47,137 nucleotides of DNA from Flavobacterium tegetincola DSM 22377. Lineage in GTDB: Bacteria > Bacteroidota > Bacteroidia > Flavobacteriales > Flavobacteriaceae. How positions within the stretch are numbered: the first letter of the stretch is position 1; every line of letters starts with the position of its first letter. The stretch spans positions 1 to 47,137 of the forward strand of contig NZ_AUDN01000029.1 of the NCBI RefSeq assembly GCF_000425485.1, read 5' to 3'. The translations under genes and the position numbers were made by a program. Below are positions 9,491 to 18,180 of the stretch, piece after piece. The notes beneath the pieces were generated by a model. It did no database searches. It saw nothing but the letters and a program-made list of their open reading frames with translations, and had not been told where the DNA came from.

Positions 9491-11908
9491 TCATTTCTTC
9501 CACTTTAAACGTAAACTATTACTTACCACACTTACGCTACTTAACGCCATTGCAGCTCCGGCAAGCATTGGATTTAATAGAAAACCGTTGATTGGAAATA
9601 AAATTCCCGCTGCAATTGGAATTCCGATTAAGTTATAGAAAAATGCCCAAAACAGATTTTGCCTGATGGTCGCCACAGTCCATTTTGATAATTGAATGGC
9701 TTCTGGAATTTTTTGCAAATCCGAGGATATAATTGTCATTTTGGCCACATCCATGGCTATTGCGCTACCTTTTCCCATCGCTATACTAACGTCGGCTTGT
9801 GCCAAAGCTGTACTGTCGTTGATTCCGTCGCCCACCATGGCTACCATTTTACCTTCCGTTTGCAATTGTTTTACAAAATTTGCTTTTTGTTCTGGAAGTA
9901 CTTCCGCTTGGAAGTGTTTGATTCCTACCGATTCCGCTACTGCTTTGGCGGTTGCAGGATTGTCTCCCGTTAACATATACACATCAATTCCTTTTCGTTG
10001 CAATTCGGCGACAGCTTTTTTAGAAGTCGCTTTTATGGAATCTGAAATCGCTAAAATGGCTAATACGTGCTCGCTATTGGCAAACCAAATCACAGTTTGA
10101 GCTTGATTACTCCACGCTTCCGCTTTTTGCATTAGACTTTCGTCAAAGACAATCTGGTGTTCCAAAAGTAATTTTTTAGTTCCCACAAAATAAGTTTTGC
10201 CTTCAATTGTAGCTTGCACTCCTTTTCCTGTATGACTTTCAAAATCAGAAAGTTCAATTTTAGATTTAATTTCTAAATAATCAACAACAGCGTCTGCCAA
10301 TGGATGTTCCGATTGCTGTTCAATGCCACTTAAAATTGCTTTTAGACGCTCGTCTTTCGACACCCAAAATACATTGGTCACAGATGGTTTTCCTTCTGTA
10401 ATTGTACCTGTTTTGTCCAAAATAATGGCGTTGATTTTTTGTGCCAACTCCAAACTCTCCGCGTCTTTAATCAATATTCCATTTTCAGCACCTTTTCCTA
10501 CTCCAACCATTATTGCCGTAGGTGTAGCCAGTCCTAAAGCGCAAGGACAAGCGATGACTAAAACGGTAACGAGCGCCATTAAACCTTGTGTAAAACCATT
10601 TGGTCCGCCAAAAATAGTCCAAATCAGGAACGACAAAACTGCAATTCCCAAAACTACGGGCACAAAAATTCCCGCAATTTTATCCACTAATTTCTGCACT
10701 GGCGCTTTACTTCCTTGCGCTTCTTGCACCATTCGTATAATTTGGGAAAGCAAAGTCGCACTCCCAATTTTTTCTGCTTTGAATTGAAAACTTCCTTTTT
10801 GATTTAGCGTTCCCGCAAAAACTTTTTCATTTTCAACTTTCAAAACAGGAATCGGTTCGCCACTCAACATACTTTCGTCAACGTAAGATTGACCTTGTGT
10901 AACGATTCCATCCACAGCTATTTTTTCGCCGGGTTTGACTAAAATGATAGCATCAATTTGAACTTCTTCGATGGAAGTTTGTTCGTGTTGACCTTCTACG
11001 TTTATTAAGGTTACAAATTTTGGTTGCAAACCCATCAATTTTTTAATAGCTGTAGAGGTGTTTCCTTTGGCTTTTTCTTCAAGAAGTCGTCCAAGTAATA
11101 TGAAAGCGATGACCACTCCAGCTGCCTCAAAATAAACGTGTGGTTCTAAACCTCTATTCAACCAAAATTGCGGATTTACGGTATTGAACACACTAAAAAC
11201 ATAAGCAACTCCAGTACTCAAAGCCACTAAAGTATCCATATTGGCACTTTTATGCTTGGCTTGTTTCCATGCATTTTTAAAGAAATCCAATCCTAAACCA
11301 AATACAATTGGCGTGCTTAAGATCCACATTATAGTATTAGCATAAGGTATGTTCATAAAAAACATCCCAATTGCAACCAATGGAATAGCGAGTGCTAATG
11401 CCCAATAGGTTTTCATTTTGAGTTTGGCAAATTTTTGCTCGTGCAAAAGAGCTAACGCATCATCACTCCCTTTTTCTTCCTCAATCCATAGATCAAAACC
11501 TCCTTCAATAACGGCATCTTTTAAAGTTAAAGGCGAAGTCACACTTGGCACATATTCCACCGCTACAGTTGCCGAAGCAAAATTTACAACTGCTTTTAAA
11601 ACCCCCGTTTCTGCATTTAAAATGGTCTCTACACCTGAAGCACACGACGCACAACTCATTTCTAATACCGGAATAGTTTTTTTAACCGTTGGCACTTTGA
11701 ATCCTAGGTTATTCAATTGTTCAACAATTTCGGTCAGAACATTTGAATGATTTGTTTCTATAGCAACCCGTTTCTTTTTAAAATCAATATTAAAACTATT
11801 TATTTTAGGGTTAGTACTCAAAAATTCTGTTATTGGAAGGGCCGTTTTTTCACTTTTCAGGCCATCAAGAGGAATATGAAAAGTTTGAAAATGGGTTTGT
11901 GAATTCAT
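9491..11908 (-). CDS. copA: Cu(I)-exporting P1B-type ATPase CopA
   Basis: From the start at 11908 (MNSQTHFQTFHIP) the product has about 805 residues and pumps Cu(I) across the inner membrane. The first HMA-like domain (about 8-72) has no CxxC; the second binds metal through CASC at 86-89. Eight membrane helices follow, with the transport motif CPC at 454-456, the phosphorylation motif DKTGT at 498-502, the nucleotide-binding SEHPLA block and the GDGIND hinge. All catalytic motifs are intact. The degenerate first domain is the only oddity. The small HMA protein is directly downstream and the Na+/H+ antiporter lies upstream on the same strand. Confidence 0.95.
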   Translation of the reverse strand: MNSQTHFQTFHIPLDGLKSEKTALPITEFLSTNPKINSFNIDFKKKRVAIETNHSNVLTEIVEQLNNLGFKVPTVKKTIPVLEMSCASCASGVETILNAETGVLKAVVNFASATVAVEYVPSVTSPLTLKDAVIEGGFDLWIEEEKGSDDALALLHEQKFAKLKMKTYWALALAIPLVAIGMFFMNIPYANTIMWILSTPIVFGLGLDFFKNAWKQAKHKSANMDTLVALSTGVAYVFSVFNTVNPQFWLNRGLEPHVYFEAAGVVIAFILLGRLLEEKAKGNTSTAIKKLMGLQPKFVTLINVEGQHEQTSIEEVQIDAIILVKPGEKIAVDGIVTQGQSYVDESMLSGEPIPVLKVENEKVFAGTLNQKGSFQFKAEKIGSATLLSQIIRMVQEAQGSKAPVQKLVDKIAGIFVPVVLGIAVLSFLIWTIFGGPNGFTQGLMALVTVLVIACPCALGLATPTAIMVGVGKGAENGILIKDAESLELAQKINAIILDKTGTITEGKPSVTNVFWVSKDERLKAILSGIEQQSEHPLADAVVDYLEIKSKIELSDFESHTGKGVQATIEGKTYFVGTKKLLLEHQIVFDESLMQKAEAWSNQAQTVIWFANSEHVLAILAISDSIKATSKKAVAELQRKGIDVYMLTGDNPATAKAVAESVGIKHFQAEVLPEQKANFVKQLQTEGKMVAMVGDGINDSTALAQADVSIAMGKGSAIAMDVAKMTIISSDLQKIPEAIQLSKWTVATIRQNLFWAFFYNLIGIPIAAGILFPINGFLLNPMLAGAAMALSSVSVVSNSLRLKWKK

Positions 11909-12021
11909 AATTAGTTTTAGATTTAAACTAAATACAAAGGTCGTCATTCTAATTGGGTTCAAGTAAAAATTGGGTTAAATTCTACTTAAATTTAATTGAA
12001 TTGACTTTGAAAAGTAACGTA

Positions 12022-13287
12022 TTAATTCGTGATTTTTTTCAAAATTGAAGAAGCACTAATGCCGTGGATAAAGACCGAAAGTACAATGACCAAGATTACC
12101 AAAGACCACAACCGATCACTTCCTTCAAAGTCGCTGTGATTGACGGCATACGCCAAATAATATACGGAGCCAAAACCTCTAATTCCTAAAAATGCAACCG
12201 CCGAACGACTTTTCCATTCCATTTTTTTAAAACCTGCTAGTCCAATCATTCCGCACAATGGCCGAATTACGAGTACCAAAACAACGGCGATAATAATTAA
12301 AGTTGAGTCAAGAAATCGTAATATTCCACCACTAATTGCCGCACCTAAAGCCAACAGAAGTAAAGCAGTTAATATCAATTGCGACTTTTCTATTAATGCA
12401 TGCAGTGCCACTTGATGTATGTGGTCAGGTTCAAATTGTCTAATAGTTATGGCACCACAAAAAACGGCTATAAATCCATAACCGCCTAGAATTTCAGTAC
12501 ATCCATAGATAATTAATGTAGCGGCAAGCGATCCGATACCCACGATAATTTTTGCGAATTCAGTTTTAGCGGGAAGATTTAAAATAAAGCGAGCCAATAA
12601 ATAACCCATACCGACACCCACTGCAATTCCTACAGCCAATTCATATAACACATTGACTAAAAACCAACTTTCAATCCAATTGGAGGGATGCGAACCAAAC
12701 AGTGCCATTGCGATTGCCATATTGGTAAAAGGAAAAGCCAAGCCATCATTGAGTCCTGCTTCGGAAGTCAATCCAAATTTAAGTTCAGCCTTTTGTTTTG
12801 AACCTTCTGGAGCGCCTTCACCCGGACCTTCTTCCTCAATTTCAGAGGCTAAAACGGGATCTGTTGGTGCAATGACAGCTCCCAACAAAACGGCCGTTGC
12901 AGGGACAAAAGCTGCAAACCACCACCCAATTAGTGCTGCAAAAACCATTGTAAGCGTCATTGTAATGCCTAATAAACGCCACGTAATATTCCAATTTCTA
13001 AAACTTGGCTTTCGATTGATCTTTAAACCCGCCGCCATGACGGCAATAATTACTGCCAATTCAGAAATGTGTTCTATAAAAACCGAATGTACTTGTGGAT
13101 CAGGACGCGAAAAGGAAAAAGGCAGTGAGAATATTAAAAACCCAGCGGTCAAAATAATTATAGGCATTGACAAGGGAAATTGAGATAAAACGCGCGGTAA
13201 AATACTTGCCGCTAAAATAGCTACACCTACAATGAGTAGAAATAAATTATACGATTCAAAAAAGGAAACGGCGTCTTTTAACTCCAT
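12022..13287 (-). CDS. CPA1-family Na+(K+)/H+ antiporter
   Basis: This 421-residue inner-membrane protein has about twelve hydrophobic helices and exchanges monovalent cations for protons. Diagnostic blocks are GAVIAPTDPVLASEI (ion-binding Asp in the TDP motif) and GLTSEAGLNDGLAFPFT, as in NhaP-type exchangers. A charged acidic loop, EEEGPGEGAPEGSKQKAE, separates them. FLGIRGFGSVYYLAYA occurs near the C-terminus. No long regulatory tail is present. The N-terminus (MELKDAVSFFESYNLFLLIV) looks complete. The gap to copA is 113 nt, so co-transcription is possible though not required functionally. Confidence 0.9.
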   Translation of the reverse strand: MELKDAVSFFESYNLFLLIVGVAILAASILPRVLSQFPLSMPIIILTAGFLIFSLPFSFSRPDPQVHSVFIEHISELAVIIAVMAAGLKINRKPSFRNWNITWRLLGITMTLTMVFAALIGWWFAAFVPATAVLLGAVIAPTDPVLASEIEEEGPGEGAPEGSKQKAELKFGLTSEAGLNDGLAFPFTNMAIAMALFGSHPSNWIESWFLVNVLYELAVGIAVGVGMGYLLARFILNLPAKTEFAKIIVGIGSLAATLIIYGCTEILGGYGFIAVFCGAITIRQFEPDHIHQVALHALIEKSQLILTALLLLALGAAISGGILRFLDSTLIIIAVVLVLVIRPLCGMIGLAGFKKMEWKSRSAVAFLGIRGFGSVYYLAYAVNHSDFEGSDRLWSLVILVIVLSVFIHGISASSILKKITN

Positions 13288-13682
13288 AGGTTATCTAGTT
13301 TTAAATGAACCTTGCTTTTACATTTTATTCAAGAAAATACTAAATTAAATTGTCCTATAAAGTGCATTGTTCATTGTTGGTAAAAATAATAGCAATTGCA
13401 TTAAACTGTTTTACATGATTTACATATTGATTATCAAATTATAAAGGTTATGCAAATTGTTGAATTGCTCCATAAGTTACGCAGATAAAGCAGTGATTGC
13501 AGCTAAAGTTCAGCTACACAAATTTTAAAAAAATGTAAATAAAGTTGAATTTAAGTTCCGAAACAATACCTTTGAAATAATCTAAACGTAAAAACAAAGT
13601 GGTACTTACTGCAACACATGCGTAAGTAGTGGAGCACAAACAGTCCCTACTTTTTACTTATTTTATTTCTCAAAAGCAGCAA
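13288..13682. other. Divergent intergenic region
   Basis: This spacer separates the antiporter gene (leftward) from the amine oxidase gene (rightward). It holds the promoter at 13545-13574 and a short inverted repeat, ACTTAC/GTAAGT, just after it (about 13605-13628), in the leader of the rightward transcript. No coding frame is convincing here; the in-frame ATG at 13629 only adds eighteen residues before the Rossmann motif. Confidence 0.45.
13545..13574 (+). promoter_or_regulatory. Bacteroidota-type promoter for the amine oxidase gene
   Basis: TTG at 13545-13547 is followed after 19 nt by TACCTTTG at 13567-13574. This fits the TTG-N19-21-TAnnTTTG primary sigma factor consensus of this phylum. 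The predicted leader is about 100 nt. Confidence 0.6.
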
Positions 13683-14732
13683 ATGATACTTATAATTGGA
13701 GCAGGATTATCGGGACTTGTAACCGCATATCGATTAAAACAAGCAGGAATTCCTTTTAAAATTTTAGAAGCCAGAACTCGCATTGGCGGAAGAATCAATA
13801 CCGTGAAAGGCTCGAGTGGCATTCCAGTTGAAATGGGTGCGACTTGGTTCAATGAAAGTCACCGTAATTTAATTCACCTTTTAAATGAATTGGAATTGCA
13901 TGCCTTTGAACAATACATGGAAGGAACGGTTTTTTACCAACCCAATGCCACTGGTTCCGTTCAAGAAATAGAGTTGCCGGCTCAAGCTCCGAGTTATCGA
14001 ATTGATGGCGGTTCTTCACATCTGATTCATGTTTTATTTTCCAAATTGGATCCAGAAGATGTTTTATTGAATCAAAATGTGACCCATATTTCTTTCGAAG
14101 AAAATGAAGTGAAAGTAGTTGCCAACGACACTTTTATAGGAACACAAGTTGTATTGGCTTTGCCGCCGAAATTGTGGGCGAAAAACATTTCTTTTGAACC
14201 CAAATTGCCGCAAGACCTTTTGGCCACAAGCCAAGAAACCCATACTTGGATGGAAGATTCGATTAAAGTTGCCTTGACGTATAAAAATCCTTTTTGGCAA
14301 GAAGCAAAACAAGCAGGAACGCTTTTTAGTAATGGCGGTCCGATGACTGAAGTGTACGATCATAGCAATAGGGAACGTTCAACATTTGCGCTTTGCGGTT
14401 TTATGAGTACTTCTTTTAAAGCACTTTCAGCAGAAGAACGTCAGCTCGCGGTAGTTCGGCAGTTGCAAAATACATTTGGTACCAAAGCAACCGATTTTTT
14501 AGAATACCACGAATGCATTTGGAGCCAAGAACCGTATACATTTGCCACGAACGAAACCTTACTTTTTCCACATCAAAATAATGGAAATGCGATCTTTCGA
14601 AAAATATATTTTGACGGTCGATTGATCCTTTCAAGTGCCGAATCTGCTGCGGAATTTGCAGGCTATATGGATGGCGCGGTTGCTGCAGGAAATTTGACTG
14701 CAGAAAAGATTTTAAAAGCAAGTGCAATTTAA
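13683..14732 (+). CDS. FAD-dependent amine oxidase family protein
   Basis: Starting at 13683 the protein begins directly with the FAD-binding Rossmann motif MILIIGAGLSGLVTAYRLKQAG, leaving 349 residues. Further landmarks are EARTRIGGRINTV (second FAD-contacting block, about residues 31-43), EMGATWFNESH, DGGSSHLIHVL and, at the C-terminus, RLILSSAESAAEFAGYMDGAVAAGNLTAEKIL, the flavin-closing block of monoamine-oxidase-like enzymes. It oxidises an unknown amine or related substrate. It is somewhat shorter than typical MAO proteins (about 450), with a reduced substrate domain. The gene is single and carries its own promoter. Confidence 0.88.
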   Translation: MILIIGAGLSGLVTAYRLKQAGIPFKILEARTRIGGRINTVKGSSGIPVEMGATWFNESHRNLIHLLNELELHAFEQYMEGTVFYQPNATGSVQEIELPAQAPSYRIDGGSSHLIHVLFSKLDPEDVLLNQNVTHISFEENEVKVVANDTFIGTQVVLALPPKLWAKNISFEPKLPQDLLATSQETHTWMEDSIKVALTYKNPFWQEAKQAGTLFSNGGPMTEVYDHSNRERSTFALCGFMSTSFKALSAEERQLAVVRQLQNTFGTKATDFLEYHECIWSQEPYTFATNETLLFPHQNNGNAIFRKIYFDGRLILSSAESAAEFAGYMDGAVAAGNLTAEKILKASAI

Positions 14733-14853
14733 TTTCAGAAAATGAGACTGTTAAATGTAGTGTAGAATTCATTTTAGAACATTCCTTGAAGTATTTTTGC
14801 ACCACGAATTTATTTAAAAATTCCCCTAAAAAAGAAAGCATAGGTTAGCCTAT

Positions 14854-16230
14854 ATGAAAGACAAATTATTTGCAGTAGTAGATATTGAAACCACTGGTGG
14901 CAATGCAAGCCACAGTCGGATTACTGAAATCGCTATCATTATTTACGACGGAACACACATCATTGACCGTTGGGAATCGCTCGTGAATCCACAAAAATTT
15001 ATTCCTCCTGCCATTTTTGCTTTGACAGGAATCGACAATGAACTAGTTCGGCATGCTCCGACCTTTGATGAAATTTCTGACAAAGTTTTTGAGCTGTTGA
15101 ACGACCGTATATTTGTCGCTCACAATGTTAATTTTGACTACTCTTTTGTCAAACATGAATTGGAAACTGCCGGTTTGAAATGGACGGCAACCAAGTTATG
15201 TACGGTTCGAGCGGCTCGAAAAATCAAACCAGGACTTCCCTCCTACAGTCTGGGTCGACTATGTACTTCCTTGAATATATCGTTAGAAAATAGACACCGT
15301 GCTGGTGGAGATGCGGATGCAACCACTATATTGCTGTCAAAATTACTAGCTTGGGATACTAAAGGTGAAATCAATACGATGATTAAAAAAACGGCAGAAG
15401 ATCAACGTTTGCCGCCCAATTTGCCACCTGAAGATTTTGCAAAGATTCCAGAAAAACCAGGTGTATATTATTTTTACAATGAGGTTCGGAAAGTAATTTA
15501 TGTGGGTAAAGCAGTCAATTTGAAAAAACGAGTGGCTTCCCATTTTAGCGGACATAAAATTACACCTCAACGGCAGCATTTTTTAAAAGACATTCATGCG
15601 ATAACTTTTGAAGTTTGTGCTACAGAATTAATGGGACTCATTTTAGAATGTACCGAAATCAAGAATCTTTGGCCCACGTATAACAAGGCATTGAAACGCT
15701 TTGAACCCAAATGTGGCTTGTTTGAATATGAAGCTAGAAATGGTTATCGTTATTTGGCCGTTGGAAACATCGTTAAAAATCAAACCTGTATTGAAACCTT
15801 TAGCAGTTCGGGAGATGCCATTGCGTTGTTGCGGGAACTTGCTGCTAAATTTGACATTGACTACCGCTTTTGCAAATATGGAACACCTGGCGTTGGTGAA
15901 GTTCAGTTTCCTGTTTCAACAGAAGAACTACCCGATTTGGAGACGCATAATGGACAGGTAGCTGAAGCAATCGATTATTATTTAAAAAGCAGAGCAACTT
16001 ATGTCATCATTGATAAAGGAAGAACTTCGGATGAGAAAAGCTGTATTTACATTGAAAACGGGCGGTTAAAAGGAATGGGATATGTACCTTCTGATGCTTT
16101 CATTACTGAAATTTCAGCCTTTAAGGATCACATTGATTTGTATCCATCAAACCAGTATTTGATGCAATTAATTGGTACTTACGCAGAAAAAAATAAGAGC
16201 AAGATTCAATTTGAAATGAGTAATTATTGA
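14854..16230 (+). CDS. DEDDh exonuclease fused to a GIY-YIG (UvrC/Cho-like) nuclease domain
   Basis: The 458-residue protein joins two nucleases. Residues 1-170 are a DnaQ-type 3'-5' exonuclease: FAVVDIETTG (Asp10, Glu12), AHNVNFDYSF and HRAGGDADAT supply the DEDDh residues. After a linker, residues about 200-290 form a GIY-YIG domain: EKPGVYYFYNEVRKVIYVGKAVNLKKRVASHF, then ELMGLILECTEIKNLWPTYN, the UvrC N-domain pattern. The C-terminal 170 residues are of unknown fold. There is no helix-hairpin-helix domain. Such fusions occur in several phyla and are presumed to act in DNA repair, like Cho. It is preceded by a 120-nt spacer and is not evidently in an operon. Confidence 0.9.
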   Translation: MKDKLFAVVDIETTGGNASHSRITEIAIIIYDGTHIIDRWESLVNPQKFIPPAIFALTGIDNELVRHAPTFDEISDKVFELLNDRIFVAHNVNFDYSFVKHELETAGLKWTATKLCTVRAARKIKPGLPSYSLGRLCTSLNISLENRHRAGGDADATTILLSKLLAWDTKGEINTMIKKTAEDQRLPPNLPPEDFAKIPEKPGVYYFYNEVRKVIYVGKAVNLKKRVASHFSGHKITPQRQHFLKDIHAITFEVCATELMGLILECTEIKNLWPTYNKALKRFEPKCGLFEYEARNGYRYLAVGNIVKNQTCIETFSSSGDAIALLRELAAKFDIDYRFCKYGTPGVGEVQFPVSTEELPDLETHNGQVAEAIDYYLKSRATYVIIDKGRTSDEKSCIYIENGRLKGMGYVPSDAFITEISAFKDHIDLYPSNQYLMQLIGTYAEKNKSKIQFEMSNY

Positions 16231-16260
16231 CATAACAAGCGACATTTTAATTATTAAAAA

Positions 16261-16797
16261 TCACTTTTTCAAATAGTCGTCTTTCAATAATTGATACCAA
16301 TTGTGTTTTATTGCATTGATTTCGAATGTTTCCACAAATTGCAATCCCACATTTTGAAGTATTTTATTTGAACCTGCATTGTCAATATCAGCACTGCCGT
16401 AAACTTCAGCGCAATTGAGTTGATTAAACGCGTAATCTAGTGATGCAACAGCAGTTTCCGTTGCAATTCCTTTTCTCCAAAATTTAGGAATCAAGCGGTA
16501 TCCTAAATCGTAATACTTCTGGTGGGAATTGATTGTATCGGTTACGAGCTTGAGTCCTGACCAACCTACAAACGCGTTGGTTTCCTTATCAATAATTGCC
16601 CAACGTCCAATTCCATAATCCAGGTATTGTTGACGGATTACTTCAATCACCTTAATGGTTTCTTCTTTTGACGCAATCGTTTTATTGCCCAAATACTTGT
16701 GTACTTCCGCATTGGAATCAAGTTCAAACATTCCATCAACATCAGTAAATTCAATTTCCCTTAAAATAAAACGTGGTGTTTCTGCGTGTATTGTCAT
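16261..16797 (-). CDS. GNAT-family N-acetyltransferase (RimJ/RimL type)
   Basis: The start at 16797 (MTIHAETPRFILREIEFTDVDGMFEL) gives 178 residues; the upstream extension in the same frame overlaps the neighbouring gene and is not family-like. The opening pattern TxRFILREIEFTD is that of the Acetyltransf_3 group. The acetyl-CoA loop is RLIPKFWRKGIATETAVASLDYAF, followed by ADIDNAGSNKILQNVGLQFVE, the region that contacts the substrate. It probably acetylates an amino group of a protein or metabolite. The substrate cannot be inferred. It lies about 55 nt downstream of the EEP-family gene on the same strand. Confidence 0.9.
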   Translation of the reverse strand: MTIHAETPRFILREIEFTDVDGMFELDSNAEVHKYLGNKTIASKEETIKVIEVIRQQYLDYGIGRWAIIDKETNAFVGWSGLKLVTDTINSHQKYYDLGYRLIPKFWRKGIATETAVASLDYAFNQLNCAEVYGSADIDNAGSNKILQNVGLQFVETFEINAIKHNWYQLLKDDYLKK

Positions 16798-16852
16798 TTT
16801 AATTTTATTTGTGTCAATAGAAGAGTAGTCAACTGAAAACTGTGATTGAAAT

Positions 16853-17899
16853 TTAAACCTGTTGCTTTTTCTCTTCGGCCAATTCCACATCATCTGTATC
16901 CGGTTCCAATGCTTCTTGTTCTAAATGCGCTTGCTTTTCATATTGCAAACTGATGAAAATTGGGAAATGATCGGAATTAAAATTATTGAGTCGCACAATT
17001 TGTTTTAATTTCCAGTCGACCGAAATGAAGGCGTGGTCCAGCGGAAAGCGGAGAAATGGATAATGAGCATGAAAGGTATTAAAGAAACCACGGCCTTTTC
17101 TAGGATCAAGCAAACCACTCATTTTTAAAAACAAAGAGGTTGTATAACTCCAAGCTACGTCATTCAAATCTCCGATGACAATTACGGGAAGTGTGCATTC
17201 TTTAGCCAAATCTGCTATCAGAAGCAATTCTTTATCTCTTTCTTTCGAAGTTGGATTTTCGTTCGGAACTGGTGGCGTGGGATGAACAGCAAACAACTGA
17301 AATGCTTGGCCACTTGGCAAAATAACTTCGGTATGAATGGACGGAATATTATCTTCCACCATGTAATGAACGTGCGTATTTTGCAATTCAAATTCCGAAT
17401 ACAGCACCATTCCGTATTTATTTTCCAAAGGCACTTTCACCTGAAAAGGAAATTTTTCGGTCAGTATTTCAATTTCTTTTTCCCACGTTTCATTGATTTC
17501 TAGAAGTAAAAGAAGGTTGGGTTGCACACGTTCAATTTCGTTGAGACAACCTTGATAATTGGTATTGTCTTGGAGCACATTTGAGATCATCAACTTGATT
17601 CCATTTTCGGGAATTTCTTTTTTGATGTCTAGCGCTTGTTTTTTGGAAAACGGAGTAAAAGGAAGAATTAAATACAGCAGATAACCTGCATTAAGAAGCA
17701 TTAATCCCAAGAAAATCTGAATAACGCTATCGTCTTTGTCCCAGAAAAAAAACAGTAAACCTATCGTAATGCTGTTTAGAACCAATTTCTGAATTCGAGG
17801 ATATTCGCAAACGCGGAATACCCAATATTCTTTTTTTACGAAAGGCAATAATGTAATAATCAGCAGTATTGAGGCAAAAATAAGAAGCGCTGTTTTCAT
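16853..17899 (-). CDS. Membrane-anchored endonuclease/exonuclease/phosphatase (EEP) family protein
   Basis: Starting at 17899 (MKTALLIFASILLIITLLPF) gives 348 residues. Three hydrophobic helices come first (about 3-20, 41-58, 64-84), then a soluble EEP domain: ISNVLQDNTNY, LLLLLEINETWE (metal-binding Glu), LFAVHPTPP, VIVIGDLNDVAWSYT (Asp and Asn) and NSDHFPIFISL (terminal His). The layout matches the YafD-like group of membrane EEP proteins. Substrate could be nucleic acid, a phospholipid or another phosphodiester. A final acidic and Gln-rich tail (DTDDVELAEEKKQQV) is not part of the domain. Confidence 0.85.
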   Translation of the reverse strand: MKTALLIFASILLIITLLPFVKKEYWVFRVCEYPRIQKLVLNSITIGLLFFFWDKDDSVIQIFLGLMLLNAGYLLYLILPFTPFSKKQALDIKKEIPENGIKLMISNVLQDNTNYQGCLNEIERVQPNLLLLLEINETWEKEIEILTEKFPFQVKVPLENKYGMVLYSEFELQNTHVHYMVEDNIPSIHTEVILPSGQAFQLFAVHPTPPVPNENPTSKERDKELLLIADLAKECTLPVIVIGDLNDVAWSYTTSLFLKMSGLLDPRKGRGFFNTFHAHYPFLRFPLDHAFISVDWKLKQIVRLNNFNSDHFPIFISLQYEKQAHLEQEALEPDTDDVELAEEKKQQV

Positions 17900-18134
17900 G
17901 TTGTAAATGGAATTGTTCAAGAAATGAATCATAGCTTGCGTTGGCAAGAGGTAATCCTTACCGAAGGTACAACTTTTTATAAAATCTCGAAACGATTGCC
18001 GTAGTTTTCAGTTTGCTTTTCCTTCATTACCATGAATTGATTTATAAAAAAAGCGGTAATTACAGCGGTAAAAAATTATAGAAATTACCACTTTTCTTGC
18101 TCTTTAGAATGTTCTTTCACTGTCAAAAATCAAT

Positions 18135-18176
18135 GAAAAAAGGGAACATTCCTAAAGAATAAAGCTCCCTCTTTTT
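18135..18176 (-). terminator. Terminator of the helicase gene
   Basis: On the minus strand GGGAGC and GTTCCC arms enclose a loop of about 16 nt and are followed by six T. It sits just past the helicase stop. Confidence 0.6.
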
Positions 18177-18180
18177 GATG

